A program made the position numbers and the translations under genes. From Bacillus mycoides (GTDB taxonomy: Bacteria > Bacillota > Bacilli > Bacillales > Bacillaceae_G), in contig NZ_CP036132.1 in NCBI RefSeq assembly GCF_018742245.1, positions 1,731,001-1,795,000 of the forward strand: a stretch of DNA of 64,000 nucleotides. Direction: 5' to 3'. This document shows, piece by piece, positions 55,514 to 63,617 of the stretch. Numbering within the stretch: position 1 is the stretch's first letter; every line of letters starts with the position of its first letter. A model generated the notes under the pieces. That model was not told where the DNA came from, searched no databases, and saw nothing but the letters and a program-made list of their open reading frames with translations.

Positions 55514-56275
55514 TTAAAACTGAAGACAAAGATAACTTAGCGTACCAAGCTCGTAGCTACGGTGAATGACTTTACCGTCGTTCTCACCACTACCCATCGC
55601 GATAAATAGAGGAACAAAATGCTCTGCTCTTGGTACTGCTAATTGTGCATGAGGCGCATTTTTCTCCCAATTAAACAATGTATTTTTATCATTAGTCTGC
55701 ATATGGTTAATAATCCAATCATCAAATTCAATTGCCCATTTTTCAGGTGTGGTTTGATTCCATTTCAATACCCGTAAATTATGAACAGTAACACCGCTAC
55801 CGATTACTAAAATATCTTCTTGTCCAAGTCCTTTTAGTGCCTCTCCAATTTCAAATTGTTCTTTTGCAGGAAGGAATGGATTTACTGATATTTGTACGAC
55901 AGGAATATTTGCTTCTGGATACATGCGATGCAGGAGTGTCCATGAACCATGATCTAAACCTCTCGTCATATTATGATGGACTGGAATGCCTTTGTTTTTA
56001 AATTTTGTTTCTAGCATAGACGCAATGCTAGAAGAGCCTTTCGCACGATATTTAATTTCGTATAACTCAGGAGGAAAACCTCCAAAGTCATAAATTGTTT
56101 CATATTCTTCATCTGAAGAGGAAATCGTTAATACTTCACTTTCCCAGTGAGCGGTAAAAATAACAATAGCTTTCGGTTTATATGTTTTCCCAAGTGTCTT
56201 TAAAAAGCGTGTATAGTCTGTATCTTGAATAGCAAGCATAGGTGATCCGTGTGCTAAAAATAATGATGGCATCAT
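55514..56275 (-). CDS. LigB-type extradiol dioxygenase (DODA/YgiD family)
   Basis: A 253-residue class III extradiol ring-cleavage dioxygenase. Iron ligands and catalytic histidines are expected in SLFLAHGSPMLA (residue 10), IVIFTAHWESE (near 44) and RGLDHGSWTLLHRMYP (near 112), with VIGSGVTVHNLR near 170. This group includes plant DOPA dioxygenase and E. coli YgiD. The natural substrate is unknown. Start follows minus-strand TAGGAGGTTTCAATT. Confidence 0.87.
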   Translation of the reverse strand: MMPSLFLAHGSPMLAIQDTDYTRFLKTLGKTYKPKAIVIFTAHWESEVLTISSSDEEYETIYDFGGFPPELYEIKYRAKGSSSIASMLETKFKNKGIPVHHNMTRGLDHGSWTLLHRMYPEANIPVVQISVNPFLPAKEQFEIGEALKGLGQEDILVIGSGVTVHNLRVLKWNQTTPEKWAIEFDDWIINHMQTNDKNTLFNWEKNAPHAQLAVPRAEHFVPLFIAMGSGENDGKVIHRSYELGTLSYLCLQF

Positions 56276-56481
56276 AATTGAAACCTCCTAAAAATATTAT
56301 AATTACTTTATGTAAGTAACTATACAATTTTATTTATTGTTCGTCAACATAATAGTTTGAGAGCTAATCGGAAAAGTGCGGCATTTGTCATAATGAAAGC
56401 AATTGCATATAATACATAATAAGAATAATGAATGCATATTCATTATTTTAGAGATACATAATAGATTTGGAGGCTGTCGGA

Positions 56482-57405
56482 ATGAGCATACAGGAAAATT
56501 TCGTTACGGCATTGGATAAATCGGAAATTTACTTGCGTAAATGGTTACCAGAAGGAAATCCGCGGGGGATTGTTCAAATTGCACATGGTATGACAGAACA
56601 TGCAGGTGTTTATACAGAATGCATTGATGCTTTATTAGAAGCAGGATATGGTGTTTATGCTCATGATCATAAAGGGCATGGGAAAACAGTAAAAAGAGAA
56701 GAGGACTATGGTCATTTCGAGCCGGATATAGGCTGGAATCAGGCTGTGTCTGATGTTATCTTTGTTTCGGAAATGATAAAAGAAGAGCAGGCATGTCCAT
56801 TATTTTTACTTGGGCATAGTATGGGCTCTTTTTTATCAAGACGAGCTGTGCAACTTCGAGGTGAATTATATGATGGATTTCTTATTTCAGGAACTGGGGG
56901 AAATCCAGGGGTTTTAGGCAGCATTGGCCATAAAGTAGCAACAATCGAAATGAAACTACGCGGAGCGAAAACGAAAAGTCCGATGTTAAACTTTTTATCT
57001 TTTGGTAATTTCAACTCAAAGTTTAAGCCGAATCGTACAAAATTTGATTGGTTATCTTCAGATAACAGCCAAGTAGATAAATATATTAAAGACCCGTTAT
57101 GTGGCTTTATTTGCACAACAAGTTTTTATCGAGAATTATTTCATGGTGTATTAGAAGTAAATAAATTAGAAGAATACAAGAAAACGCCAAAAAGTCTTCC
57201 TATACATATATTCTCTGGAAATCGTGATCCTGTTGGGGATATGGGGAAAGGTGTAAAAGAAGTATACGAAAACTATAAAAAATGTGGTGTGAAAGATGTA
57301 ACACTTCGTTTATATGAAAATGGTAGACATGAAATGTTCCATGAAGTGAATAGAGATGAAGTGTTTAAAGATTTGATTTCTTGGTTAGATGGACATATTG
57401 TATGA
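56482..57405 (+). CDS. Alpha/beta hydrolase (monoacylglycerol lipase/lysophospholipase-like)
   Basis: A 307-residue hydrolase. The oxyanion block is QIAHGMTEHAGVY near residue 31 and the nucleophile elbow FLLGHSMGSFLSRR near 112. The acid is probably in FSGNRDPVGD near 245 and the histidine in ENGRHEMFHE near 275. The layout fits serine aminopeptidase S33/monoglyceride lipase enzymes. ATG at 56482 follows GGAGGCTGTCGGA. Confidence 0.87.
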   Translation: MSIQENFVTALDKSEIYLRKWLPEGNPRGIVQIAHGMTEHAGVYTECIDALLEAGYGVYAHDHKGHGKTVKREEDYGHFEPDIGWNQAVSDVIFVSEMIKEEQACPLFLLGHSMGSFLSRRAVQLRGELYDGFLISGTGGNPGVLGSIGHKVATIEMKLRGAKTKSPMLNFLSFGNFNSKFKPNRTKFDWLSSDNSQVDKYIKDPLCGFICTTSFYRELFHGVLEVNKLEEYKKTPKSLPIHIFSGNRDPVGDMGKGVKEVYENYKKCGVKDVTLRLYENGRHEMFHEVNRDEVFKDLISWLDGHIV

Positions 57406-57406
57406 G

Positions 57407-57443
57407 AAGAAACCTCACTTTTTCTGAAGTGAGGTTTCTTTGA
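57407..57443 (+). terminator. Terminator after the hydrolase gene
   Basis: GAAACCTCACTT and AAGTGAGGTTTC, 12-base stem, then TTTG. Confidence 0.78.
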
Positions 57444-57461
57444 GGAAATGGAGGAATGGTT

Positions 57462-58067
57462 ATGAGTGGATTTGTAAATAAAGAATATATAGAAATAGAT
57501 TTTAAATATGATTTGATTAAAGAAGAGGAATTGAAAAATTGTACCTTCATAAAATGCCGTTTTAGAGGGATAGATGCATCAGAAGTTTTTACTAAAAACT
57601 GTAATTTCATAGAATGTGATTTTACTGGTGCTCTTTTTAATGCTTCTATCCATCAAGGAACTACATTTGCTAATTGTAAGTTTTTTGGTGCGAATTTATT
57701 TGTATCCAAATTTGAAGAATGTAAAATGACTGGTTCTGATTTTGAAGAGGCGAATTTAGACGGAATAACAATTATTTCCGGCGATTGGTCATATACGAAT
57801 CTAAGGTTTGCGAATTTAAGTAAACAAATGTTAAAGGGGATTCGTTTAATTGAAGCTGACTTATATGAATGTAATTTAGAAAAAGCAGATTTACGTGAAG
57901 CAGATTTAACAGGTGCACAATTAGGTAAGGCAAAACTTAGCGGTGCAGATTTAAAAGGAGCTGTAGTTGATAGAATCGACTTTAAAAGTTTTGATTTGAA
58001 AAATGTGAAATTGGATATAGCGCAGGCAGTTGCAGTTGCGAGATGTTATGGTGCGAAGGTGAATTAA
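57462..58067 (+). CDS. Pentapeptide-repeat protein
   Basis: A 201-residue protein built of pentapeptide repeats A(D/N)LxX: CTFIKCRFRGIDASE, CNFIECDFTGALFNASI, ANCKFFGANLFVSKFE and near the end ADLREADLTGAQLGKAKL. Such proteins form a right-handed quadrilateral beta helix, and the Qnr/MfpA type protects DNA gyrase by mimicking DNA. The central break (TIISGDWSYTNLRF) is as in the McbG/Qnr-like Bacillus members. ATG 57462 lies after GGAGGAATGGTT. Quinolone protection is only a possibility. Confidence 0.82.
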   Translation: MSGFVNKEYIEIDFKYDLIKEEELKNCTFIKCRFRGIDASEVFTKNCNFIECDFTGALFNASIHQGTTFANCKFFGANLFVSKFEECKMTGSDFEEANLDGITIISGDWSYTNLRFANLSKQMLKGIRLIEADLYECNLEKADLREADLTGAQLGKAKLSGADLKGAVVDRIDFKSFDLKNVKLDIAQAVAVARCYGAKVN

Positions 58068-58070
58068 ATC

Positions 58071-58110
58071 AGTTGTAACACGGTTCAATATATTGAACCG
58101 TGTTACAACT
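58071..58110. terminator. Perfect 40-bp palindrome between convergent genes
   Basis: Twenty-base arms without a spacer, centre GAACCGTG on one side and CACGGTTC on the other. It has no T run, so it is either a bidirectional terminator of unusual form or a protein-binding site. Confidence 0.65.
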
Positions 58111-58120
58111 ATTAATAATT

Positions 58121-59101
58121 TTAATAGTTATTCTCTATATAAGAAGCTATGTCATTAGCAAGAGTCGATGTTAATAGTGTAGATACATTACTTAAAATGA
58201 TGATTGTAGCCTCTTTGTCAATCAACCGTAAATAAGAGGATGTAAAGCCGTTAATGCCGCCGTGATGGAATACAAGTTTACTATTTTCGCCTGCCATAGC
58301 GATGTTCCAGCCGTAACCATTTCCATAAGATCCTGCAGTAAACATGCGAGACGTCATACTATTTGAAAGCAAACGATTTTCTTTTATCGCTTGATCAAAT
58401 ATATATAAATCTTCGGCTGTAGAAAATAATCCACCAGCTGAATACGAGTTTGACATATGAATAAATGATGTGTTCTGTAAATCATGAATTGGATGTAACT
58501 CATACCCAGTTGCTTTATGTTTTTGAATGGTGTGATTCAGATCAACATCTGTGTTCATCATAGAGAGTGGATGTAAAATCTTCATTTTAAGAAATTCTTC
58601 ATAAGAAATCCCACTTATAACTTCAATGATGTGACCTAATATAATATAACCTGAATTCGAATAATTGAATTTTTCACCAGGGTTAGATTCAAAGGGACAT
58701 GTAATAATCCATTGTATTAATTCATCCGGTGTTCGAGGCTGGTAAGACTGTATTAAAAAGTTGTGTTGAGCAGTAATATTCCCAACACCAGCAGTATGAC
58801 TTAATAGATGCTCAATCATAATTTGATTTCCTTTTGGGAAAGTTGGAATGAATTGATCCAATGTATCATGTAGCTGTAATTTTTTCTCTTCCACAAGCAT
58901 TAAAATAGCCACTGCAGTGAAGATTTTAGTTATTGATCCGATACGAAACTTCGTTGTAGCTGTATTAGGTATGTCCCAATCGTAATTAGCTTTTCCAAAT
59001 GACTGTTTATAAAGAGTTTGTTCTTTATGGGCTACTAAAATTGTACCATTGAATTTTTCGGTATTTTTATATAAGAATGAATTGATATATGAGTTTAGCA
59101 A
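58121..59101 (-). CDS. Serine hydrolase of the class C beta-lactamase family
   Basis: A 326-residue protein. The catalytic SxxK is in FRIGSITKIFTAV near residue 55, the YxN in FNYSNSGYIILG near 145, and HHGG near 280 stands in the place of the KTG motif, as is usual for esterase/peptidase members of this family. No signal peptide is seen, so an antibiotic-hydrolysing beta-lactamase is unlikely; a cytoplasmic esterase or D-peptidase is more probable. The start is TTG, eight bases after GGAGTG. Confidence 0.82.
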   Translation of the reverse strand: MLNSYINSFLYKNTEKFNGTILVAHKEQTLYKQSFGKANYDWDIPNTATTKFRIGSITKIFTAVAILMLVEEKKLQLHDTLDQFIPTFPKGNQIMIEHLLSHTAGVGNITAQHNFLIQSYQPRTPDELIQWIITCPFESNPGEKFNYSNSGYIILGHIIEVISGISYEEFLKMKILHPLSMMNTDVDLNHTIQKHKATGYELHPIHDLQNTSFIHMSNSYSAGGLFSTAEDLYIFDQAIKENRLLSNSMTSRMFTAGSYGNGYGWNIAMAGENSKLVFHHGGINGFTSSYLRLIDKEATIIILSNVSTLLTSTLANDIASYIENNY

Positions 59102-59326
59102 ATTTCAGGCACTCCTTCAAATTTTGGAATATTAGTTACCTGAAATGTAATCCAACGGCATAAGCAATTCCCCCTAAATGAAATATTTTTTGGAATACTT
59201 TTCTATATTATAATGCAAGTTATAAAAGAAGCAAGTGGATTTCTAATCTATGAAAATTAAAGATTTTTTGAATTACTTTCCGAATCGCTTTAGTAGTTTA
59301 CATATCGAAGGTGAGGAGAAAGAATC

Positions 59327-59771
59327 ATGAAGGTAAGAGAAGCAGTAGTAAGTGAAGCGAATGAACTAAGTCAACTGGCACTACATTCAAAAGCTACTTG
59401 GGGTTATAGTGAAGAATTTATTTTAGCTTGTAAGGAAGAATTAACGATCTCAGAGGATTACATAAAAAATAACTTTTGTATATGTTTTAGAAAATGATGA
59501 TGCGAAGATTGGATTTTTCTCATTTTTACATAATGAAAATGCTCTCGATTTCCTATACATTTATCCTAGTTATAAAGGAAAAGGATACGGGAAAATACTT
59601 TGGAGGTTTGTAGTAGAGCAAGCAAATGAACTAGGATTGAAAAGTTTTACGATTGATAGTGATCCAAATGCGAAAGGATTTTACGTGAAAATGGGGGCAA
59701 AACTAATCGGTGAGACACCATCAACGGTTTTTAAAAATCGCCTTTTACCTCTTTTACAATATGATGTGTAA
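59327..59771 (+). pseudogene. GNAT acetyltransferase, frameshifted
   Basis: Frame one begins MKVREAVVSEANELSQLALH behind GTGAGGAGAAAGAATC and ends early after EDYIKNNF. From there the next frame continues VYVLENDDAKIGFFSFLHN, then the acetyl-CoA motif YPSYKGKGYGKILWRF, to TAA at 59771. The total length of 445 bases is one more than a multiple of three, so a single extra T in AACTTTTGTA breaks a 147-residue GNAT. Either a true mutation or a sequencing error. Confidence 0.82.
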
Positions 59772-59798
59772 AACTACCAATGTCAGGGGAAGCTGAGA

Positions 59799-60158
59799 AT
59801 GGATAATAAAAAGACAAAACCAATATATGAAGCGTTAATAAAATCTTGGTCAATAGAAACGAGTTCTAAGTGGACGAGCGAAAACCCGGCAAAGGGACAA
59901 TGTGGTGTAACGGCCCTTATTATTCAAGAATTATGCGGGGGAGAGATAAAAAAGACGAAAGTAGGAGAAGTGTGGCATTTTTACAATACAGTGGATGGGA
60001 AAAGGCATGATTTTGCTTGGACTCAATTTCATGAAAAATTAAACTATATGGACGTGAAGTCGAGCCGTGAAGAAGCATTTGCAGATACAAATGACAAACA
60101 ATATGACATTTTGAAGGAAAAGATAATGAAAGAATTAAAATTATCTTTTGACTCTTAA
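59799..60158 (+). CDS. YunG-like protein
   Basis: A 119-residue soluble protein. IYEALIKSWSIETSSKWTSE and NPAKGQCGVTALIIQELCGG are the conserved YunG block with a possible catalytic-looking Cys in a GQCGVT context, followed by HFYNTVDGKRHDFAWTQF. Cys-His-Asp order recalls papain-like folds but is only suggestive. Start follows AGGGGAAGCTGAGA. Function unknown. Confidence 0.72.
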   Translation: MDNKKTKPIYEALIKSWSIETSSKWTSENPAKGQCGVTALIIQELCGGEIKKTKVGEVWHFYNTVDGKRHDFAWTQFHEKLNYMDVKSSREEAFADTNDKQYDILKEKIMKELKLSFDS

Positions 60159-60159
60159 T

Positions 60160-60197
60160 CTTTAATAAGTTACTATAATGGTGGTAACTTATTAAAG
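60160..60197. promoter_or_regulatory. Inverted repeat flanking a -10 box upstream of mtaD
   Basis: CTTTAATAAGTTAC (60160-60173) and GTAACTTATTAAAG (60184-60197) enclose TATAATGGTG. A repressor on these 14-base arms would cover the TATAAT box. The -35 candidate TTGACT at 60148 is too far for an ideal promoter. Confidence 0.55.
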
Positions 60198-60229
60198 GGA
60201 ACTTCATAGAGTTGAAAGGGGAAATACTT

Positions 60230-61537
60230 TTGAAAACAACTTATGTAAACGCTACAATTGTAACGATGAATGAACAAAATGAAGTGATAGAAAATGGATA
60301 TATCATTGTAGAAAATGATCAAATTATAGATGTAAATAGCGGAGAATTCGCTAACGATTTTGAAGTGGATGAAGTAATTGACATGAAAGGAAAGTGGCTT
60401 TTACCTGGGCTTGTAAATACACATACACATGTTGTAATGAGTCTTTTGAGAGGTATTGGCGATGATATGTTATTACAGCCGTGGCTTGAGACGAGAATTT
60501 GGCCACTTGAAAGCCAGTTTACTCCAGAGCTTGCGGTTGCTAGTACGGAATTAGGATTACTTGAAATGGTGAAAAGTGGTACAACATCATTCTCTGATAT
60601 GTTTAATCCAATTGGAGTAGATCAAGATGCAATTATGGAAACGGTGTCAAAAAGCGGAATGCGAGCTGCTGTTTCAAGAACTTTATTTAGCTTCGGAACG
60701 AAAGAAGATGAAAAGAAAGCAATTGAAGAAGCGGAGAAATATGTAAAGCGATATTATAAGGAAAGTGGTATGTTAACTACGATGGTTGCACCGCATAGTC
60801 CATACACATGTTCCACAGAACTGTTAGAAGAGTGCGCACGTATTGCCGTAGAAAATCAAACTATGGTTCATATCCACCTTTCTGAAACAGATCGTGAAGT
60901 ACGTGATATTGAAGCACAGTACGGAAAACGTCCAGTAGAATATGCGGCAAGTTGCGGATTGTTTAAACGTCCAACAGTTATTGCACATGGTGTGGTATTA
61001 AATGAAAATGAGCGTGCTTTCTTGGCAGAACATGATGTTCGGGTAGCTCATAATCCGAATAGTAATTTAAAACTAGGTTCTGGTATAGCGAATGTAAAAG
61101 CGATGCTAGAAGCAGGAATGAAAGTAGGGATTGCAACAGATAGTGTTGCGTCTAACAATAATTTAGATATGTTTGAAGAAATGCGTATTGCAACTTTATT
61201 ACAAAAAGGTATTCATCAAGATGCAACAGCATTACCGGTTGAAACGGCCCTTTCTCTTGCGACAAAAGGAGCTGCAGAAGTAATTGGCATGAAACAAACG
61301 GGATCGCTTGAGGTTGGAAAGTGTGCTGATTTTATTACAATTGATCCGTCTAATAAACCACATTTACAACCAGCAGATGAAGTGTTATCACATCTTGTGT
61401 ATGCTGCTAGTGGGAAAGATATAAGCGATGTAATTATTAACGGCAAACGTGTTGTTTGGAATGGTGAATGTAAAACGTTAGATGAAGAGCGTATTATATT
61501 CGAAGCAAGTCGTTATAAACGAGGTTTACAAAGATAG
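60230..61537 (+). CDS. mtaD: 5-methylthioadenosine/S-adenosylhomocysteine deaminase
   Basis: A 435-residue amidohydrolase of the MtaD/TrzN family. Metal ligands are in LVNTHTHVVMSLLRG near residue 64, VHIHLSETDREVRD near 217, VIAHGVVLNE near 243 and GIATDSVASNNNLDMFEEMR near 300. It deaminates methylthioadenosine or S-adenosylhomocysteine to the inosine forms. Start is TTG at 60230 behind AAAGGGGAAATAC. Monocistronic. Confidence 0.9.
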   Translation: MKTTYVNATIVTMNEQNEVIENGYIIVENDQIIDVNSGEFANDFEVDEVIDMKGKWLLPGLVNTHTHVVMSLLRGIGDDMLLQPWLETRIWPLESQFTPELAVASTELGLLEMVKSGTTSFSDMFNPIGVDQDAIMETVSKSGMRAAVSRTLFSFGTKEDEKKAIEEAEKYVKRYYKESGMLTTMVAPHSPYTCSTELLEECARIAVENQTMVHIHLSETDREVRDIEAQYGKRPVEYAASCGLFKRPTVIAHGVVLNENERAFLAEHDVRVAHNPNSNLKLGSGIANVKAMLEAGMKVGIATDSVASNNNLDMFEEMRIATLLQKGIHQDATALPVETALSLATKGAAEVIGMKQTGSLEVGKCADFITIDPSNKPHLQPADEVLSHLVYAASGKDISDVIINGKRVVWNGECKTLDEERIIFEASRYKRGLQR

Positions 61538-61555
61538 GTATTTATATACCAGTTG

Positions 61556-61603
61556 AGAAAGCTATCCTTTCTAGGAAATAGAATAGGGTAGCTTTTTTTA
61601 TTG
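61556..61603 (+). terminator. Terminator after mtaD
   Basis: AAAGCTATCC and GGGTAGCTTT with T7; a G-T pair near the loop. Confidence 0.75.
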
Positions 61604-61624
61604 AACGAATAAATATTCAAAAGA

Positions 61625-61963
61625 ATGTCGCATCTTTCTATTGGTATTTCTGCTGCAATATTTGCTGTATTAGGAGATAGTATGACATCACTAAATTATG
61701 CAGACACTCCTTATTGGAAAGTGATTAGTAATGCTAATAATATAATTCCTTACAACTATGTTATTTCGGGGTCTCGTATAGCAGTGTGGGAAGGACACGA
61801 CCAGTCAATGTGTACAAGATATGTAAACATGACCGATGCCGCAGATATCATTACTGTTTTCGGAGGTACAAATGATTACGGGAATACGGTTACACTTGGA
61901 ACAATAAACAGTGTAGATACAGGTACTTTTTACGGAGCATTGAACGTCCTGTGTGCAGGTTAA
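61625..61963 (+). pseudogene. Phage-type SGNH/GDSL hydrolase fragment
   Basis: The frame shows AVLGDSMTSLNYADTPYW (block I, catalytic Ser), then DIITVFGGTNDYGNTV (block III) and FYGALNVLCAG before a stop. Block V with the catalytic Asp-His is missing, and there is no ribosome binding site, so this is an amino-terminal piece of a phage-encoded SGNH protein of about 200 residues or more, cut at about 61960. The next base pairs already belong to the holin. Confidence 0.6.
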
Positions 61964-61971
61964 AAAGTAAA

Positions 61972-62237
61972 GTTGGCTTCAAAGGCATCGCCAAAAAGGT
62001 GGTGCTTTTTCTTTTGATTGGAGTGGCAACCCAATTAGATACAGCACTTGGAAGTAATAGTGCTATTCGTGAAGAGACAATTTTTTTATCGGAAATGAGT
62101 TGCTTTCAATTTTAGAAAACGCTGGTTGTATGGGAATTCCACTACCTTCAGAACTAACGAATGCAGTTGAAATTTTAGGTGGCAAGAGCAATAAGACAAG
62201 TTCTGAATATGATAATAAGAAAGGAGATGTTGAATAA
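61972..62237 (+). pseudogene. Phage holin (toxin-secretion/lysis type) fragment, frameshifted
   Basis: From 61972 the frame reads VGFKGIAKKVVLFLLIGVAT then QLDTALGSNSAIREETIF. After a shift in a run of seven T it continues IGNELLSILENAGCMGIPLP and ends DNKKGDVE with TAA overlapping the amidase start as TAATG. This is the C-terminal two thirds of a phage_holin_4-type protein. Its N-terminal helix is absent. Confidence 0.7.
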
Positions 62238-63010
62238 TGACACGTTATAGTTTACACGGAGGGCACAACAGTATTGTACAAGGGGCTAATTCCGGAAATC
62301 GAAAAGAGCATATTATGGATCGTCAGGTGAAAGATGCGGTGGCAGCTAAGTTAAGAGCTTTAGGACACACAGTCTATGATGATACAGACGAAGTAGGAAG
62401 TACTCAAGCGCAAAATTTAAATAATATCGTTCGTAATAGCAATTCCCATAATGTGGATTTGGTTGTTTCTTTTCATCTTAATGCAAGTGATGGGAATGGA
62501 CAGGGTGTGGAAGTTCTGTATTATGATCAGAAAGACCTGGCGGCTAAAATTTCAGCTCAACTAGCAAAAGATATTGGATGGCGTGATCGTGGCGCGAAAC
62601 AACGTACAGATTTAGCTGTATTGAATGGAACTAAAGCACCAGCTATTCTTATCGAATTAGGATTCATCGATAACGAATCCGACATGGCTAAATGGAATGT
62701 TGATAAAATCGCAAATTCTATTGTATATGCTCTAACGGGACAAACTGTTGGGGATGGTGGAGGAAACGGCGGTTCTAATGGTGGATATCAATATGTTAAG
62801 TCTGGTGAATTCGGTATAAACTATCTAAATGAAGCGATTCAAGCTATGGTTGAACGAGGAACAAAGGGAAAAGTTGTTGTTAATCCATTAACAGGTCTTG
62901 CTTATATCCAAACTGAAGTATTGCCTAATTCAGAACTAGATAAAATCACTTGGTGGATGGATACTCGACCAGGTGGTAAGTGGTGGTATGAATATATTAA
63001 AGTGAATTAA
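62237..63010 (+). CDS. N-acetylmuramoyl-L-alanine amidase (phage endolysin)
   Basis: A 257-residue peptidoglycan hydrolase. The Amidase_3 domain spans residues 1-175: SLHGGHNSIVQGANSGNRKE (zinc His), NVDLVVSFHLNASDG, then ILIELGFIDNESDM with the catalytic Glu. A Gly/Asn-rich linker (GDGGGNGGSNGG) leads to a C-terminal wall-binding domain of about 70 residues (YLNEAIQAMVERGTKGKVVV). AAAGGAGATGTTGAATA precedes the ATG. It appears intact, whereas the neighbouring holin is broken. Confidence 0.85.
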   Translation: MTRYSLHGGHNSIVQGANSGNRKEHIMDRQVKDAVAAKLRALGHTVYDDTDEVGSTQAQNLNNIVRNSNSHNVDLVVSFHLNASDGNGQGVEVLYYDQKDLAAKISAQLAKDIGWRDRGAKQRTDLAVLNGTKAPAILIELGFIDNESDMAKWNVDKIANSIVYALTGQTVGDGGGNGGSNGGYQYVKSGEFGINYLNEAIQAMVERGTKGKVVVNPLTGLAYIQTEVLPNSELDKITWWMDTRPGGKWWYEYIKVN

Positions 63011-63048
63011 TAATTGTGTAACAAAAGAATAGTTTGGTGACAAAAAAT

Positions 63049-63073
63049 AAAAGCCGTTAATTACGGCTTTTAT
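63049..63073 (+). terminator. Terminator after the amidase gene
   Basis: AAAGCCGT and ACGGCTTT, five-base loop, T run. Confidence 0.8.
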
Positions 63074-63153
63074 TTATATTTTTGAGGATGAGCTATCTCC
63101 ATTCTCTTTTATTCTTTTTTCGTGTTCTTTCTTTATTTCATCTGGAATGATGA

Positions 63154-63435
63154 TTTCAATGTTACCCTGTATTTTTTTATATTCCTGATGTGAAATTTCG
63201 TGACGAAGAAGGGATACTTCATGCAGTCGAAGTAGATTGGTCACAGAAAATGAAAGTAAATGAAGAGAAGGTAAAAAAGTATGAAGAGTTCACTCAAATA
63301 TATAAGCAGAAATATAACAGGAAGATACCAGTCATTCATTTCTTTACAGTCACCAAATACAGAGGAAAAAAACTGGAAGGGTTAGCAGCTAGGTATGATG
63401 TGTTTGTGAAAGTGTATGTAATAGAAGAAATATAA
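63154..63435 (+). pseudogene. C-terminal fragment of a replication-relaxation family protein
   Basis: The frame is open from about 63154; FFYIPDVKFRDEEGILHAVE, EVDWSQKMKVNEEKVKKYEE and VIHFFTVTKYRGKKLEGL resemble the C-terminal part of plasmid/phage Replic_Relax proteins (PD, EVD and LE blocks). A GTG at 63190 would start only 81 residues, but no ribosome binding site is convincing. Truncated remnant of a mobile element. The opposite strand at 63070-63240 also has a protein-like frame (LLRHEISHQEYKKIQGNIEI) that I cannot place. Confidence 0.4.
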
Positions 63436-63617
63436 AAAGTGCAAACAAGTTTGCAAACTAACTTGCTAACATCTATACGAAAGAGACATAAAATATCGCT
63501 GATATGTCGCTTGATAAAACGATAATAATTAAACACTTATAATGAATAATGGTTTATTATAAATGAAGTCACAAAATATAACGTTTTATAATATTTTATA
63601 TTTAAGGAGCGCAATTC

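Noticed and set aside
58121..59101. Reading the class C-like protein as a true antibiotic beta-lactamase
   Set aside because: No signal peptide and HHGG instead of KTG; esterase or peptidase members fit better.
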